Part shown: one piece after another, positions 8,755 to 16,679 of the stretch | Position numbering within the stretch: the first letter of the stretch is position 1 | Layout of the letters: each line of letters begins with the position of its first letter | Source: Lautropia sp. | GTDB lineage: Bacteria > Pseudomonadota > Gammaproteobacteria > Burkholderiales > Burkholderiaceae_E | Assembly (NCBI GenBank): GCA_030528325.1 | Contig: JAUMZD010000033.1 | Span: forward strand, 1 to 41,159 | Direction: 5' to 3' | Length of the DNA stretch: 41,159 nucleotides | The notes under the pieces: generated by a model | What the model saw: only the letters and a program-made list of their open reading frames with translations | Database searches by the model: none | What the model was told of the DNA's origin: nothing | Position numbers and translations under genes: made by a program

Positions 8755-9369
8755 ATGCAGACGGCCAATCAGCCCAGGCATGACCGTGATCGGCCGGACG
8801 GCGACAGCGCCGGTGGTGCCATCCCGGAAGACGGCGTCGATCTGGGGATGGGTGCCGCTGAGCCGACGAGGGGTGTACCCGGCCCCCGGTGGTATCGCTG
8901 GCTGATGGCCGGCTGCGGGGTGGTGGCTGCTGTCCTGTTCGGTGCCATCGGCGTCCTGATGGCTGCCGATGTGCTGCTGAGGAATCTGGGGTTCAACTGG
9001 ATTCCGGCCAGCGCCGAGCTGGCCGAATACGGGCTGATGACGGCAACCTTCGTCGCGGCGCCGTGGCTGCTTCACCAGAATGCGCATATCCGTATCGATC
9101 TCATCGTGAATGTGCTGCCGAAGACTTGGGCATGGTCGTTTTCTCTGGCCTGCGATGTGCTGGCAGGCACCGTGTGCGGTGTGCTCGCGTGGGAGGCCCT
9201 GCAGGTCGCCTGGGATGCGGCCGAGCAGCAGAGCATGGTGTTCAAGATGCTGATGTTTCCGGAGTGGTGGCTGGGCATGCCGCTGCTTGTCAGCGCCGTG
9301 CTGTTGACGGCGGAGTTCGGGCGACGCGCCTGGTATCTGATGGCGCACCCCTGGGGGCGGGAGAACTGA
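8755..9369 (+). CDS. TRAP transporter small permease (DctQ), system 1
   Basis: 204 residues. An unusually long, charged N-terminal extension of about 45 residues precedes four hydrophobic segments, the DctQ topology. DctQ motifs visible include the segment around ELAEYGLMTATF and PWLLHQNAHIRID. It is the inner-membrane partner that pairs with DctM. It follows DctP by 50 bases, with GAAGGAGAG before the start, and precedes DctM by one base, so the three are co-transcribed. A start further in would remove the extension, but the ribosome-binding site supports 8755. Confidence 0.88.
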   Translation: MQTANQPRHDRDRPDGDSAGGAIPEDGVDLGMGAAEPTRGVPGPRWYRWLMAGCGVVAAVLFGAIGVLMAADVLLRNLGFNWIPASAELAEYGLMTATFVAAPWLLHQNAHIRIDLIVNVLPKTWAWSFSLACDVLAGTVCGVLAWEALQVAWDAAEQQSMVFKMLMFPEWWLGMPLLVSAVLLTAEFGRRAWYLMAHPWGREN

Positions 9370-9370
9370 C

Positions 9371-10693
9371 ATGGAATGGCAATGGGCGCTTGCCTTGATG
9401 CTGGGTGGGCTTTTCTGGCTCATGGGCATGGGCCTGCCCGTGGTGTTTGCCTTTCTTGGCATCAACCTGGTGGGCGCCTGGCTGTTCCTGGGCGAGGAGG
9501 CCGGCTTATCCCAGTGGGCGCGCAACAGCACCTCGGCGCTGACGAGCTTTTCGCTGACACCGATTCCGCTCTTCGTCTGGATGGGGGAAATCCTGTTGCA
9601 AAGCGGGCTGGCTTTCCGGGCGATCGGTGCCATCGAAAGACTCATCGATCGGGTGCCAGGCAAGTTGTCGATCGTGACCATCATCGGGGGCACCACCTTC
9701 GCCACACTCTCCGGTTCGTCCATCGCCAACACGGCCATGATGGGCAGCGTGATGCTGCCCGAGATGATGAAACGGGGCTACCACCCGTCGATGTCGATGG
9801 GGCCGATCATGGCGGTGGGCGGCATTGCCATGCTGATTCCGCCGTCGGCCCTGGCCGTGATGCTCGGAAGCCTGGCGGGCATCTCCATTGAAGGACTGCT
9901 GATCGGCGGCATCCTGCCTGCACTGCTGATGGCCGTTCTGTTCCTTGTCTACGTGGTGCTGAGAAGTCGCTTGCGACCGGAGGATGCGCCGATGGGCACG
10001 GAGCAGTCCGACACCCGCATGACGCTGTGGGAGCGCTGGCGTCCATTCATGGTCAGCGTGCTGCCCCTGCTCGGCATTTTCGTGGCCGTCGTCGGCTCGA
10101 TGTTCGCCGGCTGGGCCTCACCGACCGAGTCGGCCGCCGTGGGGGCCATGGCTTCGCTGCTGGCAGCCTGGGCCTACCGCGCCATGTCCTGGAAGGCGCT
10201 TTGGAAAAGCCTCATCGAGACGGCCAAGGTATCCGGTGTGATCCTGTTCGTGCTGGCAGCTTCCACCACGTTCTCGCAACTGCTCAGTTTTTCCGGCGCC
10301 AGCGCCGGCCTGCTTGGCCTGATCCAGTCGATGAACGTGTCGCCCTTGTGGCTCGTGGCCGGCATGCTGCTGATCCTCCTGCTGATGGGCATGGTGATGG
10401 ATCAGATCAGCATGATGATGGTCTGTCTGCCTTTCTTCATGCCGCTGGCCCAGAGTGCGGGCGTGGATCTGGTCTGGCTGGGCGTCATGATGTTGGTCGC
10501 GATGGAAATCGGCCTGCTGACACCGCCTTTCGGCCTGCTGCTGCTCGTCATGCAGAGCGTGGCGCCCAAAGGCATCGAACTGGGCCATGTGTATCGCGCG
10601 GCCGCCCCCTTCATCCTGCTGGAATTGCTGCTGCTGATGCTGGTCTTCCTGTGGCCCTGGCTGGCGACAGGATTGCCGGGCTTGATGCGTTGA
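9371..10693 (+). CDS. TRAP transporter large permease (DctM), system 1
   Basis: 440 residues, the usual DctM length, with about a dozen hydrophobic helices. Family motifs are present: GLPVVFAFLGINL near the N-terminus, GGTTFATLSGSSIANTA, IPPSALAVMLG, a FAGWASPTESAAVGA segment and LLTPPFGLLLLVM near the C-terminus. It is the ion-coupled translocation subunit of the tripartite importer, in the inner membrane. It starts one base after dctQ ends. A second DctM (19391-20683) has different sequence throughout, so this is not a recent duplication. Confidence 0.93.
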   Translation: MEWQWALALMLGGLFWLMGMGLPVVFAFLGINLVGAWLFLGEEAGLSQWARNSTSALTSFSLTPIPLFVWMGEILLQSGLAFRAIGAIERLIDRVPGKLSIVTIIGGTTFATLSGSSIANTAMMGSVMLPEMMKRGYHPSMSMGPIMAVGGIAMLIPPSALAVMLGSLAGISIEGLLIGGILPALLMAVLFLVYVVLRSRLRPEDAPMGTEQSDTRMTLWERWRPFMVSVLPLLGIFVAVVGSMFAGWASPTESAAVGAMASLLAAWAYRAMSWKALWKSLIETAKVSGVILFVLAASTTFSQLLSFSGASAGLLGLIQSMNVSPLWLVAGMLLILLLMGMVMDQISMMMVCLPFFMPLAQSAGVDLVWLGVMMLVAMEIGLLTPPFGLLLLVMQSVAPKGIELGHVYRAAAPFILLELLLLMLVFLWPWLATGLPGLMR

Positions 10694-10700
10694 ACCTGAG

Positions 10701-10731
10701 GTGGACAAGGGGATCTCAACGAGATCTCCAC
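10701..10731. other. Inverted repeat between the TRAP 1 genes and the reductase
   Basis: GATCTC (10712-10717) and GAGATC (10721-10726) are a perfect palindrome around AAC, and GTGGA (10701-10705) and TCCAC (10727-10731) form an outer pair. It starts eight bases after the DctM stop, in a 159-base gap with no gene. It may be a partial terminator, an mRNA stability hairpin or an operator. There is no T-run. Confidence 0.4.
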
Positions 10732-10852
10732 GAAGGGGCGGGATGCATGCTGATGGGGTGAGATGAATGTCCCACGCCCAAGGGCCTGGACCGGTCGCCT
10801 GAACGGCTTGGCACCGCGAAGAGGATGCTACTGAGAGACGAGGGAGAGAGAC

Positions 10853-11842
10853 ATGATGGAAGAATCGAACCTCAACCTGGTGGTCAAGGAGGCGCAGCTG
10901 CTGAACCCGCTGATCCGGATGATCCGACTCGGTGCGGCAGACGGTTCGGTCTTGCCAGGCTGGAGCCCGGGCGCACACATCCAGCTTCGGGTTGCTCTGC
11001 CGGGTGGTGCCCAGGACTGGCGACATTACTCGTTGATCAACGTCTGTGGGCAGCCGTGCGATGGCCGGCATCCTTCGGATTATCTGATTGCGGTTCGTCT
11101 TGAAGACGGGGGCAGGGGTGGATCCCGATTCATGCATGAAAGCCTTCAACCGGGAGATACCATCGAAGTCAGGCCACCCCGGAACGACTTTCCCTTGCAT
11201 GAAGGCGCGGATCCGGCCCTGCTGGTGGCAGGGGGTATCGGCGTGACACCACTGATCAGCATGGCAACCCGGCGTCTGGCTGACGCGTTACCGGTGCGTA
11301 TGGTCTATGCCGGTCGTTCCCGTGATCAGATGGCTTTTCTGGACGTGTTGCAGGCGAACCTTGGAGAGCAGCTCAGCGTGCATGTCGACGGGGAGCAGGG
11401 CTCGCCGCTGGCAGTGGACGCGCTGCTCGATGACTGTGGCCCGAACGACCAGATCTATGTCTGTGGCCCGAAGCCGATGCTGGACGCGGTTCTGAAAGCA
11501 GCAGAGGTGCGCGGCATCGCATCGGATCGAATCCATTTCGAGCTTTTCTCGGCACCTGTCACCGAGGTGGGCGACGCCCCCTTCGAGCTGGTTCTGGCCC
11601 AAAGCGGCCAGCGCTTCACCGTGCCCCCGGATCAGACCATTCTGGACTGTCTGATCGAGCACGGTCATGACCCCATTTTCGACTGCAAGCGTGGTGAGTG
11701 CGGCGTATGCGCTTTACCGGTTCTTGAGGGGGACATCGATCACCGCGACTATGTCCTGTCGGACTTCGAGAAGAAGGAAGGTACCGTCATTCAGGTTTGC
11801 GTCTCCAGAGCCAAAGGGGCACGACTGGTTCTGGATATCTGA
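10853..11842 (+). CDS. Phthalate-dioxygenase-type reductase (FMN, NAD, plant-type 2Fe-2S)
   Basis: 329 residues. Domains in order are an FMN-binding beta-barrel (RHYSLI, R57 to S60), an NAD(P)H-binding domain (GGIGVTPLISM) and a C-terminal plant-type [2Fe-2S] domain with C278, C283, C286 and C316. This is the layout of PDR/VanB reductases, which take electrons from NADH to a Rieske oxygenase. The likely partner is the oxygenase pair encoded next, 143 bases downstream. GAGGGAGAGAG precedes the tandem ATG start. Pairing a PDR-type reductase with an alpha/beta Rieske oxygenase is less common than with alpha-only enzymes. Confidence 0.92.
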   Translation: MMEESNLNLVVKEAQLLNPLIRMIRLGAADGSVLPGWSPGAHIQLRVALPGGAQDWRHYSLINVCGQPCDGRHPSDYLIAVRLEDGGRGGSRFMHESLQPGDTIEVRPPRNDFPLHEGADPALLVAGGIGVTPLISMATRRLADALPVRMVYAGRSRDQMAFLDVLQANLGEQLSVHVDGEQGSPLAVDALLDDCGPNDQIYVCGPKPMLDAVLKAAEVRGIASDRIHFELFSAPVTEVGDAPFELVLAQSGQRFTVPPDQTILDCLIEHGHDPIFDCKRGECGVCALPVLEGDIDHRDYVLSDFEKKEGTVIQVCVSRAKGARLVLDI

Positions 11843-11870
11843 TGGCTGTGGAGAGACGCGTGCCACATGC

Positions 11871-11886
11871 GCTGGCCATGGCCAGC
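11871..11886. promoter_or_regulatory. Perfect 16-bp palindrome before the Rieske genes
   Basis: GCTGGCCATGGCCAGC is self-complementary with no loop, so it fits a dimeric regulator site better than an RNA hairpin. It is 99 bases before the oxygenase start, in a gap with no gene. The binding protein is unknown. The MarR protein of this locus is one candidate. Confidence 0.45.
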
Positions 11887-11909
11887 AAATGACCCCATCT
11901 GGCGGCCCG

Positions 11910-11935
11910 TGCAAGCGCAAGCAGCCACGCTTGCA
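11910..11935. promoter_or_regulatory. Inverted repeat with 8-bp arms before the Rieske genes
   Basis: TGCAAGCG (11910-11917) and CGCTTGCA (11928-11935) are perfect complements 10 bases apart, one DNA helical turn. With the palindrome at 11871 it suggests separate control, by an operator or an RNA hairpin, of the oxygenase genes within the locus. Confidence 0.45.
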
Positions 11936-11985
11936 AAGGTTACGGCGTTTGGGGGTATCGGATGTAATGCAGCGAGGAGGCAATC

Positions 11986-13305
11986 ATGAGCCGATACGAT
12001 CGACAACCGGAAGCCATTCGCGCCCTGGTGCGTGATTGTGAAGTGCACAGGGATCTTTTCGTCGACGAGGAGCTGTTCGAGCTGGAGATGAAGCACCTGT
12101 TTGCCAATGTCTGGATATACGTCGGACATGCCAGTCAGGTGCCGAAACCGGGCGATTTCTATTCGACCACCATAGGTGATCAGCCGGTGGTCATGGTGAG
12201 GCACAGCGATCAGTCGATTCGGGTGCTTCACAACCGATGTCCTCACAAAGGCGTTCAGATTGCCTCCGAGACTTGCGGAAACACGGGCAGGTTTTTCCGA
12301 TGTCCTTATCACGCGTGGACTTTCAGGACCGACGGGAGCCTTCTGGCGATCCCGCTGAAGAAAGGGTATGACGGCACGGGGTTCGAACAGTGCGAGGCGA
12401 AGGCGGGCATGGCCAGTGTGGGGGCCGTTCACGTGTACAGGGATTTCGTTTTTGCACGCCTGAATCCCGAAGGCATCGATTTTCATGAATTCTTCGGTGA
12501 GTCGCTGAGCACCTTCGACAACATGGTCGACCGCTCTCCCGAGGGAAAACTCGAAGTGGCCGGGGGCGTGATTCGCTACATGCACGATTGCAACTGGAAG
12601 ATGCTGGTGGACAACCAGACGGACACCTGTCATCCGATGGTGGCGCACGAGTCGTCGGCGGGAACGGCGGTCAAGGTATGGGAAAAAGCTCCGCCGGGCA
12701 CACCGAAACCGATGGCGGTCGAGCTGTTCGCCCCCTTCGTCAGCCCTTACGAGTTCTTCGAGAACATGGGGATTCGCATCTGGTGCAATGGACATGGGCA
12801 TACCGGCGTTTCCGATTCGATTCATGCCGATTACTCGCCGGTACCCGGTTACCTTGAGCAGATGGTCGAGGCCTACGGCGAGGAGCGTGCCAGACAGATC
12901 CTGGGTGAGGTCAGGCATAACACCGTCTACTTCCCCAACATCATGGTCAAGGGGCCCATTCAGACCCTGAGGCTCTTCAAGCCGATATCGGCAAACCGGA
13001 CGCTGGTCGAGTCGTGGACTTTCCGTCTGGTTGGGGCGCCGGATCTGCTGCTCGAACGGACGCTGATGTACAACAGACTGATCAATGCACCGACCTCTGT
13101 CGTTGGTCATGATGATCAGGAAATGTACGAGCGAGCCCAGCATGCCCTGCGCTCACAGGGGCGGGAGTGGGTCAATGTCGGCCGGCTGTTCGATCCTGCC
13201 GAGCTGGATCAGGAGAATGCTGTCACCAATGGCACCAACGAGTGGCAGATGCGGGAGCAGTATCGTGCCTGGGCACGTTTCATGACCTCGTCCATGGAGA
13301 ACTGA
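11986..13305 (+). CDS. Rieske ring-hydroxylating dioxygenase, alpha subunit
   Basis: 439 residues. The N-terminal Rieske [2Fe-2S] ligands are C85 and H87 (RCPHKG) and C106 and H109 (RCPYHAW). The C-terminal catalytic domain has the mononuclear-iron motif with bridging D213, ligands H216 and H221, and a late aspartate at 376/377. The spacing of the first three matches naphthalene dioxygenase D205/H208/H213. The terminal GTNEWQMREQYRAW segment recalls benzoate/anthranilate-type oxygenases. It would dioxygenate an aromatic, probably acidic, substrate in the cytoplasm. GAGGAG lies 7 bases before the start, and the beta subunit gene follows after one base. The exact substrate cannot be read from sequence. 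Confidence 0.93.
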   Translation: MSRYDRQPEAIRALVRDCEVHRDLFVDEELFELEMKHLFANVWIYVGHASQVPKPGDFYSTTIGDQPVVMVRHSDQSIRVLHNRCPHKGVQIASETCGNTGRFFRCPYHAWTFRTDGSLLAIPLKKGYDGTGFEQCEAKAGMASVGAVHVYRDFVFARLNPEGIDFHEFFGESLSTFDNMVDRSPEGKLEVAGGVIRYMHDCNWKMLVDNQTDTCHPMVAHESSAGTAVKVWEKAPPGTPKPMAVELFAPFVSPYEFFENMGIRIWCNGHGHTGVSDSIHADYSPVPGYLEQMVEAYGEERARQILGEVRHNTVYFPNIMVKGPIQTLRLFKPISANRTLVESWTFRLVGAPDLLLERTLMYNRLINAPTSVVGHDDQEMYERAQHALRSQGREWVNVGRLFDPAELDQENAVTNGTNEWQMREQYRAWARFMTSSMEN

Positions 13306-13306
13306 G

Positions 13307-13789
13307 ATGAGCTACCCAAGCGATCAGGCCCTGATCGATTTCGTCTACGACGAGGCCGACATGCTGGACGAACAGCGCTTCGATGAATGGATGGCGCTGT
13401 TCACCGAGGATGGTCATTACTGGATGCCGCTGTCTCCGGGGCAGCAGGACGCCCGTCTTCAGGCGTCGTTGATGTACGAGGATCGTCTGCTGTTGCAGGT
13501 TCGCATCGAACGCCTGCATGGTCAGCGGACATTCTCGCAGCAGCCGAAGAGCCGCTGTCATCATCTTCTGCAGCAGCCACGCGTCCTGTCCCGGGATGAT
13601 GATGCGCGATGCTATCGGGTGCGTTGTGCCTGGCACTATGTCGAGTATCGGCAGGATGTGCAGACACTGTTCGCCGGCTGGAGCACCTACGAGCTGGTTC
13701 AGCAGGAGGGTGCCCTGCGGATGAAGCTCAAGCGTGTCGATCTGCTCAACTGTGACGGCGCGCTGGGCAGCATCCAGCTCTTCATCTGA
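13307..13789 (+). CDS. Ring-hydroxylating dioxygenase, beta subunit
   Basis: 160 residues, the normal size for the small NTF2-fold subunit of alpha3-beta3 Rieske dioxygenases. Typical features are the opening DFVYDEADMLDEQRFDEW, LFTEDGHYWMPL, the RIERLHG segment and the terminal RVDLLNCDG region. The subunit is structural and holds no metal. It starts one base after the alpha-subunit stop, so the two are translationally coupled. It supports assigning the upstream gene to a two-subunit oxygenase rather than a phthalate-type single-subunit enzyme. Confidence 0.92.
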   Translation: MSYPSDQALIDFVYDEADMLDEQRFDEWMALFTEDGHYWMPLSPGQQDARLQASLMYEDRLLLQVRIERLHGQRTFSQQPKSRCHHLLQQPRVLSRDDDARCYRVRCAWHYVEYRQDVQTLFAGWSTYELVQQEGALRMKLKRVDLLNCDGALGSIQLFI

Positions 13790-13807
13790 CGGAACCGGGA
13801 GAGAGAT

Positions 13808-15496
13808 GTGTCTGAAACCGTGGAAGAGGCTGCCCTCCGATCCCGCCAGCTGGCTTCGGTTCCTCATGAGCGCGTGTTCGACGCTTTCATGGCGAGCGCA
13901 GCCAGAACGCCGCAAGCCGATTTTCTGTACATCGAGTCGGTGACGGCAGGCCGGTATGGCATTCCCCCGGGCGCTGTCAGCTGGAAGCAGGCGGCCGATC
14001 GGGTCGCCTGCTTGCGTGCCGCTTACAGTCGGGCAGGTTATGGGCATGGGCACCGGGTTGGGCTGTTGCTGGAGAATCGTCCGGAATTTTTCTTTCACTG
14101 GCTGGCGCTCAATGAACTGGGCGTGAGTGTCGTGCCGATCAATTTCGAGATGCGCTCGGCCGAACTGGCCTATCTGATCGGGCACAGTGAGATTGGCCTG
14201 GTCGTGACCCTGCCCGAGCGAAGGGAGATGCTGGCACGGGCGGCAACGGAGGCAGAGCGGCCCTTGCGACTGGCGGTGCCTTCGGATCCGTCGTTTCCGA
14301 CCGCCCTCCTGCCTGCGCCAAAGGCGGGCCAGAGGGTTGGTCGTGATACGGAGTGTGCATTGCTGTACACCTCCGGTACAACGGGAAAGCCCAAGGGCTG
14401 TGTGCTGGACAACGCGTATTTTCTTCGGGCAGGCCAGTGGTATGCCAGTCTGGGGGGCCTGAGTGTGTATCGGGCTGACCAGGAGCGCGTGATGACCCCG
14501 TTGCCGCTGAACCACATGAATGCGATGGCATTTTCTGCGGTGGTCGTGATGCTGGCCGGAGGATGTCTTGTCCAGCTGGATCGTTTTCATCCGGGAAGCT
14601 GGTTGAACAGTGCCCGGGAAAGTGGTGCCAGCATCATCCATTATCTGGGCGTGATGCCGGCGATGCTGCTTGCGGCCCCACCTGCCGGAGAGGATCGCCT
14701 GCACGACATACGCTGGGGATTCGGCGCAGGCGTCGGCGCTGACCACCACGCGGTTTTCGAGGCCCGTTTCGGTTTCCCGCTGATCGAGGCCTGGGCAATG
14801 ACGGAAACCGGGGCTGCGGCCTGCATCATGGCCAATCATGAACCGAGACAGGTCGGCCGGCACTGCTTCGGCAAGCCCGAAGACTTCGTCGACATCAGGA
14901 TCGTGGCCGAGGATGGTTCGGATGTCGAGCCGGGTGCTCCCGGGGAGCTGCTCGTGCGTTCAGCGGGTCCGTCACCACGACAGCATTTTTTCCGGGGCTA
15001 TCTCAAGGATGAAGCGGCGACGGAGGAGGCCTGGCAGGGAGGCTGGTTTCGTACCGGGGATATCGTGCGCCAGGATGATGAAGGACGGATGTACTTCGTG
15101 GATCGAAAGAAGAACGTGATCCGGCGCAGTGGCGAGAACATCTCGGCGGTCGAGGTCGAGGGGGTGTTGAGCCGGCATCCGGCGGTGAAGGCGGTTGCCG
15201 TCACGGCCACGCCGGATTCGGTACGTGGTGACGAGGTGCTGGCCTGCGTGGTGTTGAATGATGGCGTATCGGCGGCCGATCCAGATCGGCGGCAGGCGCT
15301 TGCTCGAAGCATCGTCGATCACGCACTCGACAGGCTCGCCTATTACAAGGCCCCTGGATACGTGGCTTTCGTCAAGGCGCTGCCGTTGACCATGTCCCAG
15401 AAGGTTCAGCGAGGAGAGCTTCGGCAAATGGGGCAAGCGCTTCCCGGAACAGTCGATTGTGTGGACACGCGAACCATGAAGAAGAGGCGGGACTGA
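13808..15496 (+). CDS. AMP-forming acyl-CoA ligase
   Basis: 562 residues, ANL superfamily. The phosphate-binding loop TSGTTGKPKG is at 188-197, an AMTETG adenine-site motif is present, the hinge DRKKNVIRRSGENIS starts at D432, and the catalytic lysine is K532 (MSQKVQR). It converts a carboxylic acid plus ATP and CoA to the acyl-CoA. The overall style resembles CaiC-like and aryl/alkyl ligases. The start is GTG at 13808, with GGGAGAG just upstream. An ATG two bases earlier is out of frame. It follows the dioxygenase beta gene by 18 bases and precedes the thiolase gene by one, placing CoA activation within the pathway. The substrate is probably the acid imported by the TRAP systems. Confidence 0.9.
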   Translation: MSETVEEAALRSRQLASVPHERVFDAFMASAARTPQADFLYIESVTAGRYGIPPGAVSWKQAADRVACLRAAYSRAGYGHGHRVGLLLENRPEFFFHWLALNELGVSVVPINFEMRSAELAYLIGHSEIGLVVTLPERREMLARAATEAERPLRLAVPSDPSFPTALLPAPKAGQRVGRDTECALLYTSGTTGKPKGCVLDNAYFLRAGQWYASLGGLSVYRADQERVMTPLPLNHMNAMAFSAVVVMLAGGCLVQLDRFHPGSWLNSARESGASIIHYLGVMPAMLLAAPPAGEDRLHDIRWGFGAGVGADHHAVFEARFGFPLIEAWAMTETGAAACIMANHEPRQVGRHCFGKPEDFVDIRIVAEDGSDVEPGAPGELLVRSAGPSPRQHFFRGYLKDEAATEEAWQGGWFRTGDIVRQDDEGRMYFVDRKKNVIRRSGENISAVEVEGVLSRHPAVKAVAVTATPDSVRGDEVLACVVLNDGVSAADPDRRQALARSIVDHALDRLAYYKAPGYVAFVKALPLTMSQKVQRGELRQMGQALPGTVDCVDTRTMKKRRD

Positions 15497-15497
15497 A

Positions 15498-16679
15498 ATG
15501 ATGTCCGTTGTCAGAAAGCCTGCTTCTTATGAGGGCGTGGTCGTGACCACGCCCGTGACGGTACCTTACCGTCGCCATGCGACCGAGGGGGCTCCCTGGT
15601 TCGTCGGGGGTGCCCTGCAGGCCCTGATCGCATCCAGCGGTCTGGTCAAGGCGCAGGTGGACGGCCTGTGTCTCAGCAGTTTCTCGCTGGCACCGGATAC
15701 GGCAGTCGGCATGACGCAGCACATGGGGCTTTCTCCCCGGTGGCTTGATCATGTTCCGACTGGTGGTGCGTCGGGCGTGATGTGCTTGAGACGGGCTGCA
15801 CGTGCGGTGCAGGCAGGTGATGCCGAGGTGGTGGCCTGTGTGGCTGCCGATACCAACCAGCCCGATTCCTTCCGCCAGACGGTGGGGAATTTCAGCGGAT
15901 TTTCCCGCGATGCTGTCTATCCCTACGGGGCGGGAGGGCCTAACGGTGTTTTTGCGCTGATCACCGCACACTACATGCGGGCCTACGGCGCCCGTCGGGA
16001 GGATTTTGGCCGAATCTGTGTGGCGCAGCGAACCAACGCGCTGGCCAACCCCCATGCCCTGTTCAGGAAACCGCTGACGATCGAGGATTACCTGAACGCG
16101 CGCGTCGTGGCTGATCCTCTGCACCTGTTCGACTGCGTGATGCCCTGTGCCGGTGCCGAGGGCTTTCTGGTGATGCGCGAGCAGCGAGCCAAGGACCTTG
16201 GGTTGCCATACTGCCTGATCCGTGGCGCCATCGAACGCCACAACGCCTTTGCCGACGATCCGATACTCGTCAGGGGAGGCTGGGCAATGGACGTGGACAG
16301 TCTGTATGCGCAGGCTGATGCCAGGCCTTCGGATGTGGACTTCATCCAGACCTATGATGATTATCCCGTGATCGTGATGATGCATTTCGAGGATCTGGGT
16401 TTCTGCGAGAAAGGGGAGGGGCCCGCTTTCGTGCAGTCACACACGCTGACCTACGATGGCACCTTCCCGAACAACACGAGTGGCGGACAGCTTTCAGCAG
16501 GGCAGGCCGGTGCGGCGGGCGGTTTTCTCGGCATGACCGAGGCCATCCGTCAGCTGACGGGGCAGGCGGGCGATCGTGCGGTGGCCGGTGCAGAGCTGGG
16601 GCTTGTGGCTGGCTTTGGCATGGTGACCTATGACCGCTGTCTGTGCACGGGAGCGGTGATGCTGGGGAAGGCGACATGA
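15498..16679 (+). CDS. Thiolase-superfamily protein lacking the classic Cys/His (SCP2-thiolase/Ltp2-like)
   Basis: 393 residues with the full thiolase fold. The nucleophile position, normally C in a CSSG-type motif, reads GGASG (residues 89-93), with no cysteine at the equivalent place. The usual GHP histidine is replaced by Q336 in SAGQAGAAGG. A conserved tyrosine segment (FIQTYDDYP) resembles the catalytic tyrosine region of Ltp2-type aldolases, which act with DUF35 partners. The next gene encodes a DUF35 protein overlapping by 4 bases, so the two probably form one complex. It may cleave a side chain by retro-aldol or related chemistry rather than thiolysis. That is inference from the missing residues and the partner gene. 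Confidence 0.87.
   Translation: MMSVVRKPASYEGVVVTTPVTVPYRRHATEGAPWFVGGALQALIASSGLVKAQVDGLCLSSFSLAPDTAVGMTQHMGLSPRWLDHVPTGGASGVMCLRRAARAVQAGDAEVVACVAADTNQPDSFRQTVGNFSGFSRDAVYPYGAGGPNGVFALITAHYMRAYGARREDFGRICVAQRTNALANPHALFRKPLTIEDYLNARVVADPLHLFDCVMPCAGAEGFLVMREQRAKDLGLPYCLIRGAIERHNAFADDPILVRGGWAMDVDSLYAQADARPSDVDFIQTYDDYPVIVMMHFEDLGFCEKGEGPAFVQSHTLTYDGTFPNNTSGGQLSAGQAGAAGGFLGMTEAIRQLTGQAGDRAVAGAELGLVAGFGMVTYDRCLCTGAVMLGKAT

Noticed and set aside
10805..10830. Possible second sigma-54 promoter (TTGGCACCGCG) before the reductase
   Set aside because: The -12 GC is not at the required ten-base spacing after the -24 GG.
10118..11200. A 360-codon minus-strand frame across the DctM/reductase junction
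   Set aside because: It is an antisense shadow with His/Gln/Arg-rich composition. The two plus-strand genes it overlaps have clear family motifs.
16643..16676. Upstream ATG for the DUF35-SDR gene
   Set aside because: It would extend the protein into the thiolase gene with no homologous sequence. The ATGA overlap at 16676 fits the locus's coupling style.
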